Shown here: positions 16,167 to 24,993 of the stretch, one piece after another
Layout of the letters: the number at the start of each line of letters is the position of its first letter
Position numbering within the stretch: the first letter of the stretch is position 1
NCBI GenBank assembly: GCA_905198745.1
Contig: CAJKDU010000024.1
Coordinates: forward strand, 1-37,695
Direction: 5' to 3'
DNA from: an uncultured Prevotella sp.
GTDB lineage: Bacteria; Bacteroidota; Bacteroidia; Bacteroidales; Bacteroidaceae
DNA: 37,695 nucleotides
Made by a program: the position numbers and the translations under genes
The notes under the pieces: model-generated
The model's database searches: none
What the model was told of the DNA's origin: nothing
What the model saw: the letters and a program-made list of their open reading frames with translations, nothing else

Positions 16167-16410
16167 ACGCGGTAAATGTAAACAAAATTCAGCGTCACTG
16201 TGAACTGTGAGCCGTTGACGGATGCGTTACTCTGCCAGTAAGCATGCGTGAGTCTGCTGTTTACGGTCGGTCACAGGCAGACTAACGACCCGAAAGTCGG
16301 TGCTTTTCCATTTACTTATAGAATACACTGCTTGCCAATCACTTATGTTTCTGGCAAACGGGAAAAGTGTGCCAGAGAATTGTATACGTTTTTCGAAAGT
16401 GCAAGAGGGC

Positions 16411-16476
16411 ACAAAGAAAAATGCAAAAGGGAAGCATATCTTGCTCTGCATGGAGCTTGGATATGTTTCCCTTTGC
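16411..16476 (-). terminator. Terminator of the prfC operon
   Basis: Bases 16460-16476 pair with 16423-16440 (17 pairs, one bulged A, one G-U), with an inner GCTC/GAGC stem (16443-16446 with 16453-16456). On the minus strand the hairpin runs into ATTTTTCTTTG. It starts 15 bp after the prfC stop. The rest of the 16167-16490 gap holds only a weak hairpin at 16251-16283. Confidence 0.75.
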
Positions 16477-16490
16477 TGTGTGGTGTAGGA

Positions 16491-18059
16491 TTAGAATTCG
16501 CTGGTGAAGTGGAATTTGATGTGCTCAAAGTCTTGCTGCGCCATGCTCAGCACGTAGCCCGAGTCGGCGAGGAACACGTCGCGGCCTTCGCGGTCTTTTG
16601 CCATGTATTGGTATTTGCGCTTTTTGAAGGCTTCGAGTTCTGCCTCGCTGTCGGCTTCTATCCAGCAAGCCTTGTAGAGATGAACGGGTTCCCAACGGCA
16701 CTTGGCGTTGTATTCATTCTCCAGTCTGTATTGGATTACTTCAAACTGCAGTTGTCCTACGGTGCCGATAATCTTGCGTCCGTTGAACTGGTTGACAAAG
16801 AGCTGCGCTACACCTTCGTCCATCAGTTGTTCTATGCCCTTGTTGAGCTGCTTGCTCTTCATTGGGTCGTCGTTTTCGATATACTTGAACATCTCGGGAG
16901 AGAACGACGGAAGTCCGCGGAAGTGGAGCATTTCGCCCTCGGTGAGTGTATCGCCAATCTTGAAAATGCCGTTGTCGGGCAGACCCACAATGTCACCGGG
17001 CCACGCTTCGTCGATGGTGCTCTTGCGTTGAGCCATAAATTGGGTGGGCGAAGAGAAACGCACGGTCTTGCCGAGACGTATGTGCTGGTAGGGTTGGTTG
17101 CGCACGAACTTGCCGCTGCATATTTTGCAGAAGGCAATGCAGGAACGGTGGTTGGGGTCGATGTTGGCCGTTATCTTGAATATGAAACCGGTGAACTTGG
17201 GCTCATCGGGCTGCACCAACCGCTCTTCTGCCTTTGTGGGGCGAGGACTGGGCGCAATCTGCACAAAGCAATTGAGCAGTTCCTGCACACCGAAGTTGTT
17301 GAGTGCACTGCCGAAGAACACGGGTGCCACCTTGGCATCGCGGTAGTCTTCCACATTGAATTCGGGATATACTCCATCAACCAGTTCCAGATCGTCGCGC
17401 AACTGCTTGGCATCCTGTTCGCCGATGTGGCTTTCCAGTTCCGCACTGTTTACGTCTATTTCCACCTTTTCGGTCACGCGTTGCTTGTCTGGCGTGAAGA
17501 GGTCGAGCTTGTTCTCATAGATGTTGTAAACGCCCTTGAACTTGACACCTTGGTTGATAGGCCAGGAAAGCGGGCGTACCTTGATTTGAAGTTCCGTTTC
17601 CAGTTCGTCGAGCACGTCGAACGGGTCACGCCCCTCGCGGTCCATCTTGTTGATGAAGATGATAACTGGTGTGTTGCGCATGCGGCAAACGTTCATCAAC
17701 TTTCGTGTCTGAGCCTCCACACCTTTGGCACTGTCCACCACAATGATGGCGGAGTCAACGGCAGTCAGGGTGCGGTAGGTGTCTTCGGCAAAGTCCTGGT
17801 GACCAGGAGTGTCGAGAATGTTGACTTTGTAGCCTTCATAGTCGAACTCCATCACGGAAGTTGATACGGAGATACCACGCTGCTTTTCTATTTCCATCCA
17901 GTCGGATGTGGCTGTCTTCTTGATTTTGTTGCTCTTCACGGCACCTGCCACCTGTATCTGTCCACCGAAGAGAAGGAACTTCTCGGTCAGTGTGGTCTTA
18001 CCGGCGTCAGGGTGGGAGATGATGGCGAACGTTCGCCTGCGTTCTATTTCTTTGTTCAT
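16491..18059 (-). CDS. prfC: Peptide chain release factor 3
   Basis: 522 residues. A translational GTPase that removes RF1/RF2 from the ribosome after termination. G-domain motifs: SHPDAGKTTLTEKFL (G1), GISVSTSVMEF (switch I), DTPGHQDF (G3) and INKMD (G4). RF3-typical stretches are SDWMEIEKQRGIS, the domain II region FKITANIDP and a C-terminal domain with VGQLQFEVIQYRLENEY. It ends an operon of four minus-strand genes, 19 bp after rfbD. Confidence 0.95.
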   Translation of the reverse strand: MNKEIERRRTFAIISHPDAGKTTLTEKFLLFGGQIQVAGAVKSNKIKKTATSDWMEIEKQRGISVSTSVMEFDYEGYKVNILDTPGHQDFAEDTYRTLTAVDSAIIVVDSAKGVEAQTRKLMNVCRMRNTPVIIFINKMDREGRDPFDVLDELETELQIKVRPLSWPINQGVKFKGVYNIYENKLDLFTPDKQRVTEKVEIDVNSAELESHIGEQDAKQLRDDLELVDGVYPEFNVEDYRDAKVAPVFFGSALNNFGVQELLNCFVQIAPSPRPTKAEERLVQPDEPKFTGFIFKITANIDPNHRSCIAFCKICSGKFVRNQPYQHIRLGKTVRFSSPTQFMAQRKSTIDEAWPGDIVGLPDNGIFKIGDTLTEGEMLHFRGLPSFSPEMFKYIENDDPMKSKQLNKGIEQLMDEGVAQLFVNQFNGRKIIGTVGQLQFEVIQYRLENEYNAKCRWEPVHLYKACWIEADSEAELEAFKKRKYQYMAKDREGRDVFLADSGYVLSMAQQDFEHIKFHFTSEF

Positions 18060-18078
18060 AATTCTGGATTTGTGATTG

Positions 18079-18933
18079 TTAAACCATCAGCAAGTTGATG
18101 CACTTGGCAAGGCTCTCCTCCCAATGAGGAATACGGATGCCGTAGGTTTGCTTAATCTTGGTCTTGTCGAGCACTGAGTAGGCGGGACGTTTGGCTGGTG
18201 TGGGATACTCGCTGGTGTGGATAGGATTCACCTGGCAGTCTGTGATGCCAGCCAACCGGTGGATGGCCTTGGTGAAGTCGTACCAGCTTGCCACACCTTC
18301 GCCTGAATAGTGGTAGATGCCTGCCACCACACCATGCTCCACGGCAGCCATGATGGCACGTGCCAAGTCGCTGGCATAGGTAGGGGTGCCTATTTGGTCG
18401 AAGATAACACCCAGTTCGTCCTTGGTGTGACCTAATCGAATCATTGTCTTCACGAAGTTGTTGCCAAAGGCACTGTAGAGCCATGAGGTGCGGACAACCA
18501 TGGTGTGCTGGCACAGCTTCATGGCAGACTCTTCACCGGCCAACTTGGTACTTCCGTAGACACTGTTGGGGCATGTGGCGTCGGTTTCGTTGTAGGGCGT
18601 GTGTTTGGTGCCGTCAAACACATAGTCTGTGGAAACGTGGATGAGCCAACCGCCACGTTTCTCAATGGCCATGGCCAGGTTGGCAGGAGCCTCTGTATTG
18701 ATGGCCTTGCAGTTGTCGATGTCGCTCTCGGCTTTGTCCACAGCCGTGTAGGCACTGCAGTTGATGATGCCGTCTATTTCGTGCTCTTCCACATAAGCCG
18801 CTACGGCCACGTGGTCTGTCACGTCAAGTTCCTGATGTGAAGTGTTGAAGAATCTGTATTGGGCATATTCCTTTTCTATGGCGCGCAACTCGCTGCCCAA
18901 CTGTCCGTTGCAACCTGTTATGAGAATGTTCAT
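18079..18933 (-). CDS. rfbD: dTDP-4-dehydrorhamnose reductase
   Basis: 284 residues. Extended short-chain dehydrogenase catalysing the last step of dTDP-L-rhamnose synthesis. N-terminal NAD(P)-binding motif ITGCNGQLGSEL, NCSAYTAVDKAE, HVSTDYVFDGTKHTPYNE, catalytic YGSTK (YxxxK) and RTSWLYS. The other rhamnose genes (rfbA, B, C) are not in the window, so it is an isolated member here. It starts 4 bp after the DUF4924 stop. Confidence 0.94.
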   Translation of the reverse strand: MNILITGCNGQLGSELRAIEKEYAQYRFFNTSHQELDVTDHVAVAAYVEEHEIDGIINCSAYTAVDKAESDIDNCKAINTEAPANLAMAIEKRGGWLIHVSTDYVFDGTKHTPYNETDATCPNSVYGSTKLAGEESAMKLCQHTMVVRTSWLYSAFGNNFVKTMIRLGHTKDELGVIFDQIGTPTYASDLARAIMAAVEHGVVAGIYHYSGEGVASWYDFTKAIHRLAGITDCQVNPIHTSEYPTPAKRPAYSVLDKTKIKQTYGIRIPHWEESLAKCINLLMV

Positions 18934-18937
18934 CTAA

Positions 18938-19489
18938 TTAGTCGTCTTCAAATTTGAGTCCTTCTGTCTTGTCCTTCAGATAATAGTCAGAGAGCATCCC
19001 TATGAAGGTCGTGATTTCCTTGATGGCATGTTCTGTGTCTGGAGAAATGGGCTTTTGCTGCAGCCGCAACATCACCACACCATAGAGCGCGTCGAAGCAA
19101 GTCTCGATTTCGTTCTCCTCTTTGTTGGCACCATGGTTACGGAGTTCTACAATGAACGGCAACACCTTGTAGTATTCAGCCGTGTAGAAAGGAAACTTGG
19201 TGCTTTGGAGCAACATGGAGTGCAGCTCGTTGAGATCCTGTATGACAATCTTGTTGATTTGCAGGTGTCCCTTTTCGCGGCATCCTTCGGCATTCATCAT
19301 TGTCACGAGATTGCCATACCAGTCGGTGAGCTCGTCTTTCTGCTCGTCTGTATAGTTGAATTTGCTGATGTATTCGCGTTTGATGCGCGATAGTTGGCAA
19401 CCGTATGCTCTGATGATGTCTTCCACTTGCCACATGTAGAGCAGATATTCTGCTATGCTTTTCTTTCTGAGTTCTTGTGCTACAAACAT
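18938..19489 (-). CDS. DUF4924 family protein
   Basis: 183 residues, all-alpha in appearance, no signal peptide or membrane segment. It starts MFVAQELRKKSIAEYLLYMWQVEDIIRAY and contains TDWYGNLVTMMNAEGCREKGHLQ, which I recognise as the Bacteroidota-specific DUF4924 family of unknown function. The start codon shares one base with the stop of the upstream exporter gene (TAATG), and rfbD follows after 4 bp, so all three are probably translated from one message. Confidence 0.82.
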   Translation of the reverse strand: MFVAQELRKKSIAEYLLYMWQVEDIIRAYGCQLSRIKREYISKFNYTDEQKDELTDWYGNLVTMMNAEGCREKGHLQINKIVIQDLNELHSMLLQSTKFPFYTAEYYKVLPFIVELRNHGANKEENEIETCFDALYGVVMLRLQQKPISPDTEHAIKEITTFIGMLSDYYLKDKTEGLKFEDD

Positions 19490-20160
19490 TAGTATGGGAG
19501 TGTATAAAGATTAAAAATTGTGCCGAGCAACATGATGACCGAGCAGAGGATGACGATGCATCCCACTACGCGATTGATGATGAGAATTCCATTGTCGTCG
19601 AACTTTCCTCTCACTTTGTCTATAAGCCATGACAATCCAAACCACCAAAGCAGGGCGCCTCCCACCAGGCTCAAGTAGCCTACGGTCATCTCTACCGGAC
19701 GGTTGGGAACCACAAACGCAAATTGGGCAAAGAGGAAGATGAATAGAAAGATGATGAGCGGATTGGAGAAGGTAACCAGGAAGGCTGTGATGCCGTTGTG
19801 CACCAAGGTACCCTTCTGCTGTTTCTTGCTCTTGTGAATGTTCTTGGTGGGGTTGCTTCGGTAGCAATAAACACCAAAGATGAGCAAGAGCACACTGCCG
19901 CTTATCTGGAGCAGGAATTTGTTTTGGGCGTTGCTGATGAAGTTCATGACAAAGCTCATGCCCAGTCCGGTGAAGAGCGCATAGATAATGTCGCTTACCA
20001 CGGCACCTATGCCGGTCACAAAGCCGTACCAACGGCCTTTGTTCAGCGTGCGCTGTATGCAGAGCACGCCTACCGGTCCCATTGGGGCAGAAGCGAATAT
20101 ACCGATAAGCAAGCCTTTGACGATAAAATCTAATATATCTAATTGAATTGGAAATCCCAT
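19489..20160 (-). CDS. LysE/RhtB-type amino-acid exporter family protein
   Basis: 223 residues from the ATG at 20160 (MGFPIQLDILDFIVKG). The frame is open to 20223, but the extra 21 codons enter the divergent promoter region. About six membrane helices. The family signature follows the first helix: ASAPMGPVGVLCIQRTLNKGRWYGFVTGIGAVVSDIIYA. A basic cytoplasmic loop (RSNPTKNIHKSKKQQKG) lies in the middle. Probably exports an amino acid or related small molecule; the substrate cannot be told. First gene of the operon ending with prfC. Confidence 0.85.
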   Translation of the reverse strand: MGFPIQLDILDFIVKGLLIGIFASAPMGPVGVLCIQRTLNKGRWYGFVTGIGAVVSDIIYALFTGLGMSFVMNFISNAQNKFLLQISGSVLLLIFGVYCYRSNPTKNIHKSKKQQKGTLVHNGITAFLVTFSNPLIIFLFIFLFAQFAFVVPNRPVEMTVGYLSLVGGALLWWFGLSWLIDKVRGKFDDNGILIINRVVGCIVILCSVIMLLGTIFNLYTLPY

Positions 20161-20215
20161 AACGGATGCAAAATTGCGAAAAATAGTTGATATGAGCAAA
20201 TTATAGGTAATAAAC

Positions 20216-20246
20216 TTTGTCAACCTACTTATTTTTAATAACTTTG
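20216..20246 (+). promoter_or_regulatory. Promoter of the ROK kinase gene
   Basis: TTTG (20216-20219), 19 bp, TAACTTTG (20239-20246). The start codon at 20287 is about 35 bases past the expected transcription start. Confidence 0.65.
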
Positions 20247-20286
20247 TGCAGTTGATAAATTACCAATACTTAAAATCATTCTGATC

Positions 20287-21270
20287 ATGGAAACTCAGCA
20301 AATCGTGAAGCCGTATGTAATCGGTTTGGACTTGGGCGGAACTAATTCCGTATTTGGTATAGTGGATAGCAGAGGTGATATCAAAGCATCTACCGCAGTC
20401 AAGACCCAAGCGTATGATAATGTGGACGATTATGTCAAGGCTTCTGTTGAAGCCCTTTCTACAATTATTGACGTGGTAGGAGGAATTGACTTGATAAAGG
20501 GTATGGGCATTGGTGCACCCAATGCCAACTTCTATGAGGGGACCATTGAGTATGCTCCCAACATTGCATGGGCACACTCTTCCAAGGTTCCTTTGGCACA
20601 GATGTTTGAAGATGCGCTGGGCATACCTGTTGCCATTACCAATGATGCTAATGCTGCAACTGTGGGCGAGATGACCTATGGTGTGGCCCGGGGCATGAAG
20701 AATTTTATCATGATAACTCTTGGAACGGGCGTAGGGTCAGGCATTGTTGTCAACGGACAACTTGTTTACGGCTGCGACGGATTTGCAGGGGAATTGGGTC
20801 ATGTCATCATGAAGCGTGAGAATGGACGCCTTTGCGGCTGTGGCAGAAAAGGGTGCTTGGAGACTTATTGTTCTGCTACGGGAGTGGCACGTACGGCCCG
20901 TGAAATGCTTGCCAATAGTGATGCCCCGTCGTTGTTGCGTGAACTCAAGGCGGAAGACATAACCTCGCTCGATGTTTCCATAGCTGCCAACAAGGGTGAC
21001 AAGCTGGCGCTTGATGTGTATGCTTTTACCGGTGAAATGCTTGGAGAGGCGTGTGCCGACTTTGCTGCTTTCTCGTCGCCAGAGGCTTTCGTCTTCTTTG
21101 GCGGACTGGTCAAGGCTGGTGATCTCATCATGAAACCTATCCGTGAAAGCTACGAACGAAATGTGTTCCATGCCTTCAAAGGCAAGGCGCAGTTCCTCGT
21201 TTCTTCGCTCGACGGCAGTACGGCTGCCGTACTCGGTGCAAGTGCCATTGGTTGGGAAATCAAGAAATAA
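20287..21270 (+). CDS. ROK family glucokinase
   Basis: 327 residues. Phosphate-binding motif GLDLGGTNSVFGIVD (about 13-27), catalytic Asp in TNDANAATVGE, LGTGVGSGIVVNG, and the ROK signature GFAGELGHVIM followed by CGCGRKGCLE with the zinc-binding cysteines. No N-terminal DNA-binding domain, so it is a sugar kinase, not a ROK repressor. Most likely phosphorylates glucose, though other hexoses or amino sugars are possible. Single-gene unit with its own promoter and terminator. Confidence 0.9.
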   Translation: METQQIVKPYVIGLDLGGTNSVFGIVDSRGDIKASTAVKTQAYDNVDDYVKASVEALSTIIDVVGGIDLIKGMGIGAPNANFYEGTIEYAPNIAWAHSSKVPLAQMFEDALGIPVAITNDANAATVGEMTYGVARGMKNFIMITLGTGVGSGIVVNGQLVYGCDGFAGELGHVIMKRENGRLCGCGRKGCLETYCSATGVARTAREMLANSDAPSLLRELKAEDITSLDVSIAANKGDKLALDVYAFTGEMLGEACADFAAFSSPEAFVFFGGLVKAGDLIMKPIRESYERNVFHAFKGKAQFLVSSLDGSTAAVLGASAIGWEIKK

Positions 21271-21276
21271 CCTTGT

Positions 21277-21343
21277 GGCGTAGCGTTACGCCTATCTGAT
21301 ATTGACATTTTTATCTTGGCACCACATACAAAGTGGTGCCAAG
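21277..21343 (+). terminator. Hairpins after the ROK kinase gene
   Basis: A small hairpin, GGCGTA/TACGCC (21277-21292), is followed by a perfect 11-bp stem CTTGGCACCAC/GTGGTGCCAAG (21315-21325 with 21333-21343). The trailing sequence ACTTATTACT is only moderately T-rich. Confidence 0.5.
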
Positions 21344-21383
21344 ACTTATTACTAATAACTACTAATCATAAACGTTTAAACCT

Positions 21384-21637
21384 ATGAAGAATTTATTAAT
21401 CTTTTTGTTCCTGTTCATGACTTGTGGCATTTGGGCTTCTGCACAAACTTATCGGGTGGAATCTCTGAGCGGGATTTCAACAGACGTTTACCATGCGAAA
21501 GTGTAGAACGAAAAAAGCAAGGTTCCTGCTTATAAGATCACTGAGCGTGCAGGATTTTCGCTTGCCAACGGCGACACCATCAAGGCTATTGGCTAAGTGT
21601 CAGGTTGTAACAGTATGCTTACAGGCTATACCATACC
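21384..21637 (+). pseudogene. Broken 5' part of a membrane-protein gene
   Basis: From ATG 21384 one frame gives a signal peptide and mature start (MKNLLIFLFLFMTCGIWASAQ, then TYRVESLSG) and meets TAG after 40 codons. The same frame then continues protein-like (NEKSKVPAYKITERAGFSL, ANGDTIKAIG), meets TAA, and continues again (VSGCNSMLTGYTIP) up to about 21635. There the coding signal moves to the frame of the ORF at 21638. Two in-frame stops and one frameshift thus separate the start from the membrane domain. I infer one ancestral gene of about 400 codons, now decayed. Confidence 0.6.
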
Positions 21638-22594
21638 ATGTCACAAATTGTGTTCGTGAAGGACGGCTCTTTGTATTGTGTCAGCAAGGAAAACGTGGTT
21701 CCCCTTTCCGGCGAATGGAAGAACGACAAGTATGTCAGGGGATATGAAAAACTGCACAACGGATCTGGACGCTTCTTCATGTCCTACACGCCCTACTTAA
21801 TCATCGTCTTGTTGTTGTTGGGTGTGATGGTGCTTAACGGACTCGCCTTGAAACGGCCGGCTCTTCTTCGCTTGGCACGTATAGGCATCCCTTTGTTCAT
21901 ATTGCTGGGGTCTTTGTTGGAAGTTTGGGCTTATATGGTGTTGGGCACGAATTGTTTTTGGTGGTGTGACAAAAACCATTACGGATTTTGGGGCTCTTTG
22001 GTTCGTATTGTTCCTTTTGCATTGATTGTGGCTTACCAGTTGTTCTGTATAAAACTGTACGAACCCGTACTTTTCGGCAGTGAGCGTAAGGCTCATGACA
22101 ATGGTGGCATTTCTGTGAAACCTGCTTTCATTAGCCTTTTGGTTACCCTTCCTGTCATTGTCCTGACTGTCCTACTGGTCTACCTGACTGATATTCACAA
22201 GGCTTTTTGGGGCGATTGGCTGATAATTGCCAGCGTCTTTATCTCTGTTGTCATCGGTTTTGTCGTGACGTGGACCCAAAACAGCAAACGCTTGTCGAAT
22301 GTGTCGCTGGGCCTGTTCGTTTCCCTCTTCCCTTTCGTTTACGCCATTGGCTGTATTGTAGCTGTTTGGGGACTTGTTGTGGTGGTGCTTAAACTGTTCA
22401 TACAATTGCTTCTTGTCGGAGCGGTCATAGCCGCGTCTATGTTTTTCATGGTCTCTAAGGGCCATGGAGGCGGCGGAGGTTCTTCCATGCTGTTCTATGA
22501 CAAAGAAGGACATGGACACCGAACTTATGACTTCAAACAGAGAGCGGATGTGAAGATAGACCATAAACGGCGGGATGAAAACAGTGAACTGTAG
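21638..22594 (+). CDS. Multi-pass membrane protein, remnant of a disrupted gene
   Basis: The open frame of 318 codons is intact. Its first residues (SQIVFVKDGSLYCVSKENVVPLSGEW) look like the end of the extracytoplasmic domain whose beginning is in the broken segment upstream. After that come about seven hydrophobic segments (for example YLIIVLLLLGVMVLNG, IGIPLFILLGSLLEVWAYMVLG, FISLLVTLPVIVLTVLLVYLT), then a glycine-rich linker (GHGGGGGSS) and a charged tail. No family recognised. It may be untranslated, or made in shortened form from the internal ATG. Confidence 0.5.
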   Translation: MSQIVFVKDGSLYCVSKENVVPLSGEWKNDKYVRGYEKLHNGSGRFFMSYTPYLIIVLLLLGVMVLNGLALKRPALLRLARIGIPLFILLGSLLEVWAYMVLGTNCFWWCDKNHYGFWGSLVRIVPFALIVAYQLFCIKLYEPVLFGSERKAHDNGGISVKPAFISLLVTLPVIVLTVLLVYLTDIHKAFWGDWLIIASVFISVVIGFVVTWTQNSKRLSNVSLGLFVSLFPFVYAIGCIVAVWGLVVVVLKLFIQLLLVGAVIAASMFFMVSKGHGGGGGSSMLFYDKEGHGHRTYDFKQRADVKIDHKRRDENSEL

Positions 22595-22613
22595 ACCGCC
22601 TTCCATATAACGA

Positions 22614-22645
22614 CAAAGGAGACTTTCGGGTGAAGGTCTCCTTTG
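22614..22645. terminator. Strong 14-bp hairpin after the membrane-protein remnant
   Basis: Bases 22614-22627 pair with 22632-22645 (one G-U), closing a GGGT loop. It lies 20 bp past the stop at 22594. The following sequence CAGTATAGG is not T-rich, so it may be a barrier or an RNA-end structure and not a standard terminator. Confidence 0.45.
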
Positions 22646-22769
22646 CAGTATAGGTGAACAATAGACTCTTCCGGAATTTGAAGTGACATCAGAATCGGGA
22701 TGTAAGCCACTTCCGGACGGAATATGCGCAACAAACAGCCCAATTGCTGCTTGTTAATGGCTGACTAAT

Positions 22770-22806
22770 GATGCATTAGTGACAGGTTAAAGATGCATTA
22801 GTGACA
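22770..22806. repeat. 15-bp direct repeat, two units
   Basis: GATGCATTAGTGACA occurs at 22770-22784 and 22792-22806, 22 bp apart, just upstream of dispersed repeat copy B. The first unit also has a small inverted repeat, ACTAAT/ATTAGT (22764-22769 with 22775-22780). Possible protein-binding site; function unknown. Confidence 0.4.
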
Positions 22807-22827
22807 TACTTGGACTCGGTCCAACAA

Positions 22828-23049
22828 CCTGGGCACTCATTGCCATTGCCGTGGGCAATGGCAATGAGTGCCCAAACGGCGGGACATATTTTGGGCATTT
22901 CGCTTGAATTTGATAAGTGACGAATTGGTGATAGAAGTGATAGATGTTAACCCAACTATCACTCATCTATCACTCTGTATATCGTGCTTACAATCAGTTA
23001 AATATTGTCAGATATCAAGAAAAGTGATAGATGGTGGCGAGAAAATGAA
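22828..23049. repeat. Dispersed intergenic repeat, copy B, with a 21-bp palindrome
   Basis: Second copy of the element at 8090-8329, same orientation. It opens with a perfect 21-bp inverted repeat around three bases (22830-22850 with 22854-22874), followed by TTTTGGGCATTTC (22889-22901), GTGATAG units (22928-22946) that pair with CATCTATCACT (22964-22974), then AAATATTGT (23000-23008) and AGTGATAG (23023-23030). It ends near an alternating GCGCGCGTGCGCGC tract (23060-23075). The 22595-23178 gap has no gene I can support. Confidence 0.65.
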
Positions 23050-23178
23050 AAACTTTTCCTGCGCGCGTGCGCGCGTAAAGCGCACATCAATATCAAGCAA
23101 GGAGGCGTGATCACAACTCCAAGCTATGGTTTGACTTTCTGTCCGTTTGGCCTAATTTTGGAAACTTCGGTAGAGCAA

Positions 23179-24993
23179 TCAGTCTGCCGAGAAGTCTGCC
23201 ACCATTTTGCGGTAGGTCTCATAAAGTCGTGTGCGGGTGATGTAGCCAATGAGGTGCCTTTGCTCGTTTAGAACCGGTAGCATTACAGCCCCTGTTTTGT
23301 CGAAAGTTTTCATCACGCTTTCCATGGAATCGTCTACACCGAGCACGGCTGGAGGCTGCGACATGATTTGTTTCACCGTGAAGTGGTGGTATAGTTCTGT
23401 GCGGAAAACAACATGGCGAATCTTGGCAAAGTCTATTTCACCCAACAGATTGCCTGCATCATCGGTAACGGGCAGGATGGTGCCGCGAGTACGACTGATG
23501 ATGTGCACGAGCTTGCCAAGTTCCACATCAGTGCTCACAGACGTGTAGTCTCTGTCGATGAGGCTGTCCAGGCTCATCAGGGTGAGCACGGAACGGTCTG
23601 TGTGGTGAGTGAGCAATTTTCCCTCACGTGCCAGTCGCATGCTGTAGATGCTGTGCGGTTCGAAGATGCTGATGGTGAGATATGAGCAGATGCACACAAT
23701 GATGAGCGGCATGAACAGATTGTAGCCGCCTGTGATTTCTGCTATAAGGAAGATACCTGTCAGAGGTGCATGCATCACGCCAGCCAATACGCCAGCCATA
23801 CCGAGCATGGCAAAGTTCTTCTCAGGCACGTAAACGCCGAACTCCTCCATGTTCCAAATGCGCGCGAAGAGGAATCCCGCAAAGCCACCGATGAACAGCG
23901 AGGGTGCGAATGTTCCGCCACATCCGCCACCACCGTTTGTTGCCGATGTGGCAAACACCTTGGTGAGGAGCACCATGCCTACGTAGGGCACCAGCAGGCT
24001 GCTGTTGCCGTAGAACAGTGAATTGTTGAGTATAGCGTCCCAGTCGGTTTGGGTCTTGCCGTTGAGCAGAATGTTCAGGCTGGAGTATCCTTCACCATAG
24101 AGTGCAGGGAAAAGGAAAATGAGCGAACTTAGCATGGCACCGCCAAAGAGGAACTTGGCCATCGGCATGTTCTTCATCTTGCCGAACACTCCCTCGCATG
24201 AGGTCATGGTGCGCATGAAGTAAAGACTGGTCAGTCCGCAGAACACGCCGAGCATTATCGTTGCCGGCACACGCTCCAACTGCCAGGGCGCATCGAGATG
24301 AAACTGGAACAGCGACTGGCTTCCTACAAAAATATAGGAAAAACACGTGGCGGTGACGCTTGCCGTCATGATGGGCAAGAGGGAAGCCATGGTCAGGTCG
24401 ACCATCAGCACTTCAAGCGTGAACACCAGTCCGGCTATGGGGGCCTTGAAGATGGCAGACACGGCTGCTGCCGCACCGCATCCCACAAGTAGCATCATGG
24501 TTTTGGCATCCATCTTGAACAATCGTCCCAAGTTGCTTCCGATGGCAGATCCCGTGAGTACGATAGGAGCTTCGGCACCCACAGAGCCACCAAACCCGAT
24601 GGTTATGGCAGAGGCTATGACCGAACTCCAGCAGTTGTGTCCGCGCAACCGGCTGCGGCTGGTGCTGATGGCATAGAGTACACGGGTGATTCCGTGCGAG
24701 ATGTTGTCCTTGACCACATAGCGCACAAAGAGTGAGGTGAGATAGATGCCCACCACAGGGAATACAAGATAAAGCCAGTTGAAGGAGTGAATGTTGAATC
24801 CGGCGGTGAGAAGAAGTTGTATCTGTGCGATAATCCAGTGCAGGATAAATGCAGCCACTGCAGAGAAAAAGCCCACGATGAAACTCAGCACGAGCGTCAT
24901 CTGCTTGTCGGTGACGTGTTGTTCGCGCCATTGCAGCAACCGGTCGAACCAACCGGTTTGTGTCGATGTGTCTATAGCTTCTGTGCGGCTCAT
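23179..24993 (-). CDS. ClC-type chloride channel or antiporter with CBS domains
   Basis: 604 residues from ATG 24993 (MSRTEAIDTS). The longer frame to 25083 lies inside tsaC. Residues about 35-430 form the ClC membrane core with ten or more helices. The selectivity region reads GSVGAEAPIVLTGSAIGSN, so the gating glutamate is kept inside a GAEAP variant of GREGP; GGGGCGGTFAPSLFIGG matches GxFxP. The C-terminal about 130 residues hold two CBS repeats (IDRDYTSVSTDVELGKLVH and MSQPPAVLGVDDSMESVMK), which commonly bind adenine nucleotides. Moves chloride or a similar anion, perhaps coupled to protons, across the inner membrane. The start overlaps the tsaC stop by 4 bp (ATGA), giving an fmt-tsaC-ClC transcript. 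Confidence 0.92.
   Translation of the reverse strand: MSRTEAIDTSTQTGWFDRLLQWREQHVTDKQMTLVLSFIVGFFSAVAAFILHWIIAQIQLLLTAGFNIHSFNWLYLVFPVVGIYLTSLFVRYVVKDNISHGITRVLYAISTSRSRLRGHNCWSSVIASAITIGFGGSVGAEAPIVLTGSAIGSNLGRLFKMDAKTMMLLVGCGAAAAVSAIFKAPIAGLVFTLEVLMVDLTMASLLPIMTASVTATCFSYIFVGSQSLFQFHLDAPWQLERVPATIMLGVFCGLTSLYFMRTMTSCEGVFGKMKNMPMAKFLFGGAMLSSLIFLFPALYGEGYSSLNILLNGKTQTDWDAILNNSLFYGNSSLLVPYVGMVLLTKVFATSATNGGGGCGGTFAPSLFIGGFAGFLFARIWNMEEFGVYVPEKNFAMLGMAGVLAGVMHAPLTGIFLIAEITGGYNLFMPLIIVCICSYLTISIFEPHSIYSMRLAREGKLLTHHTDRSVLTLMSLDSLIDRDYTSVSTDVELGKLVHIISRTRGTILPVTDDAGNLLGEIDFAKIRHVVFRTELYHHFTVKQIMSQPPAVLGVDDSMESVMKTFDKTGAVMLPVLNEQRHLIGYITRTRLYETYRKMVADFSAD

Noticed and set aside
16248..17864. Long plus-strand open frame (538 codons) opposite prfC
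   Set aside because: Antisense shadow of a clear RF3 gene with the same low-complexity composition; no start signals or domains.
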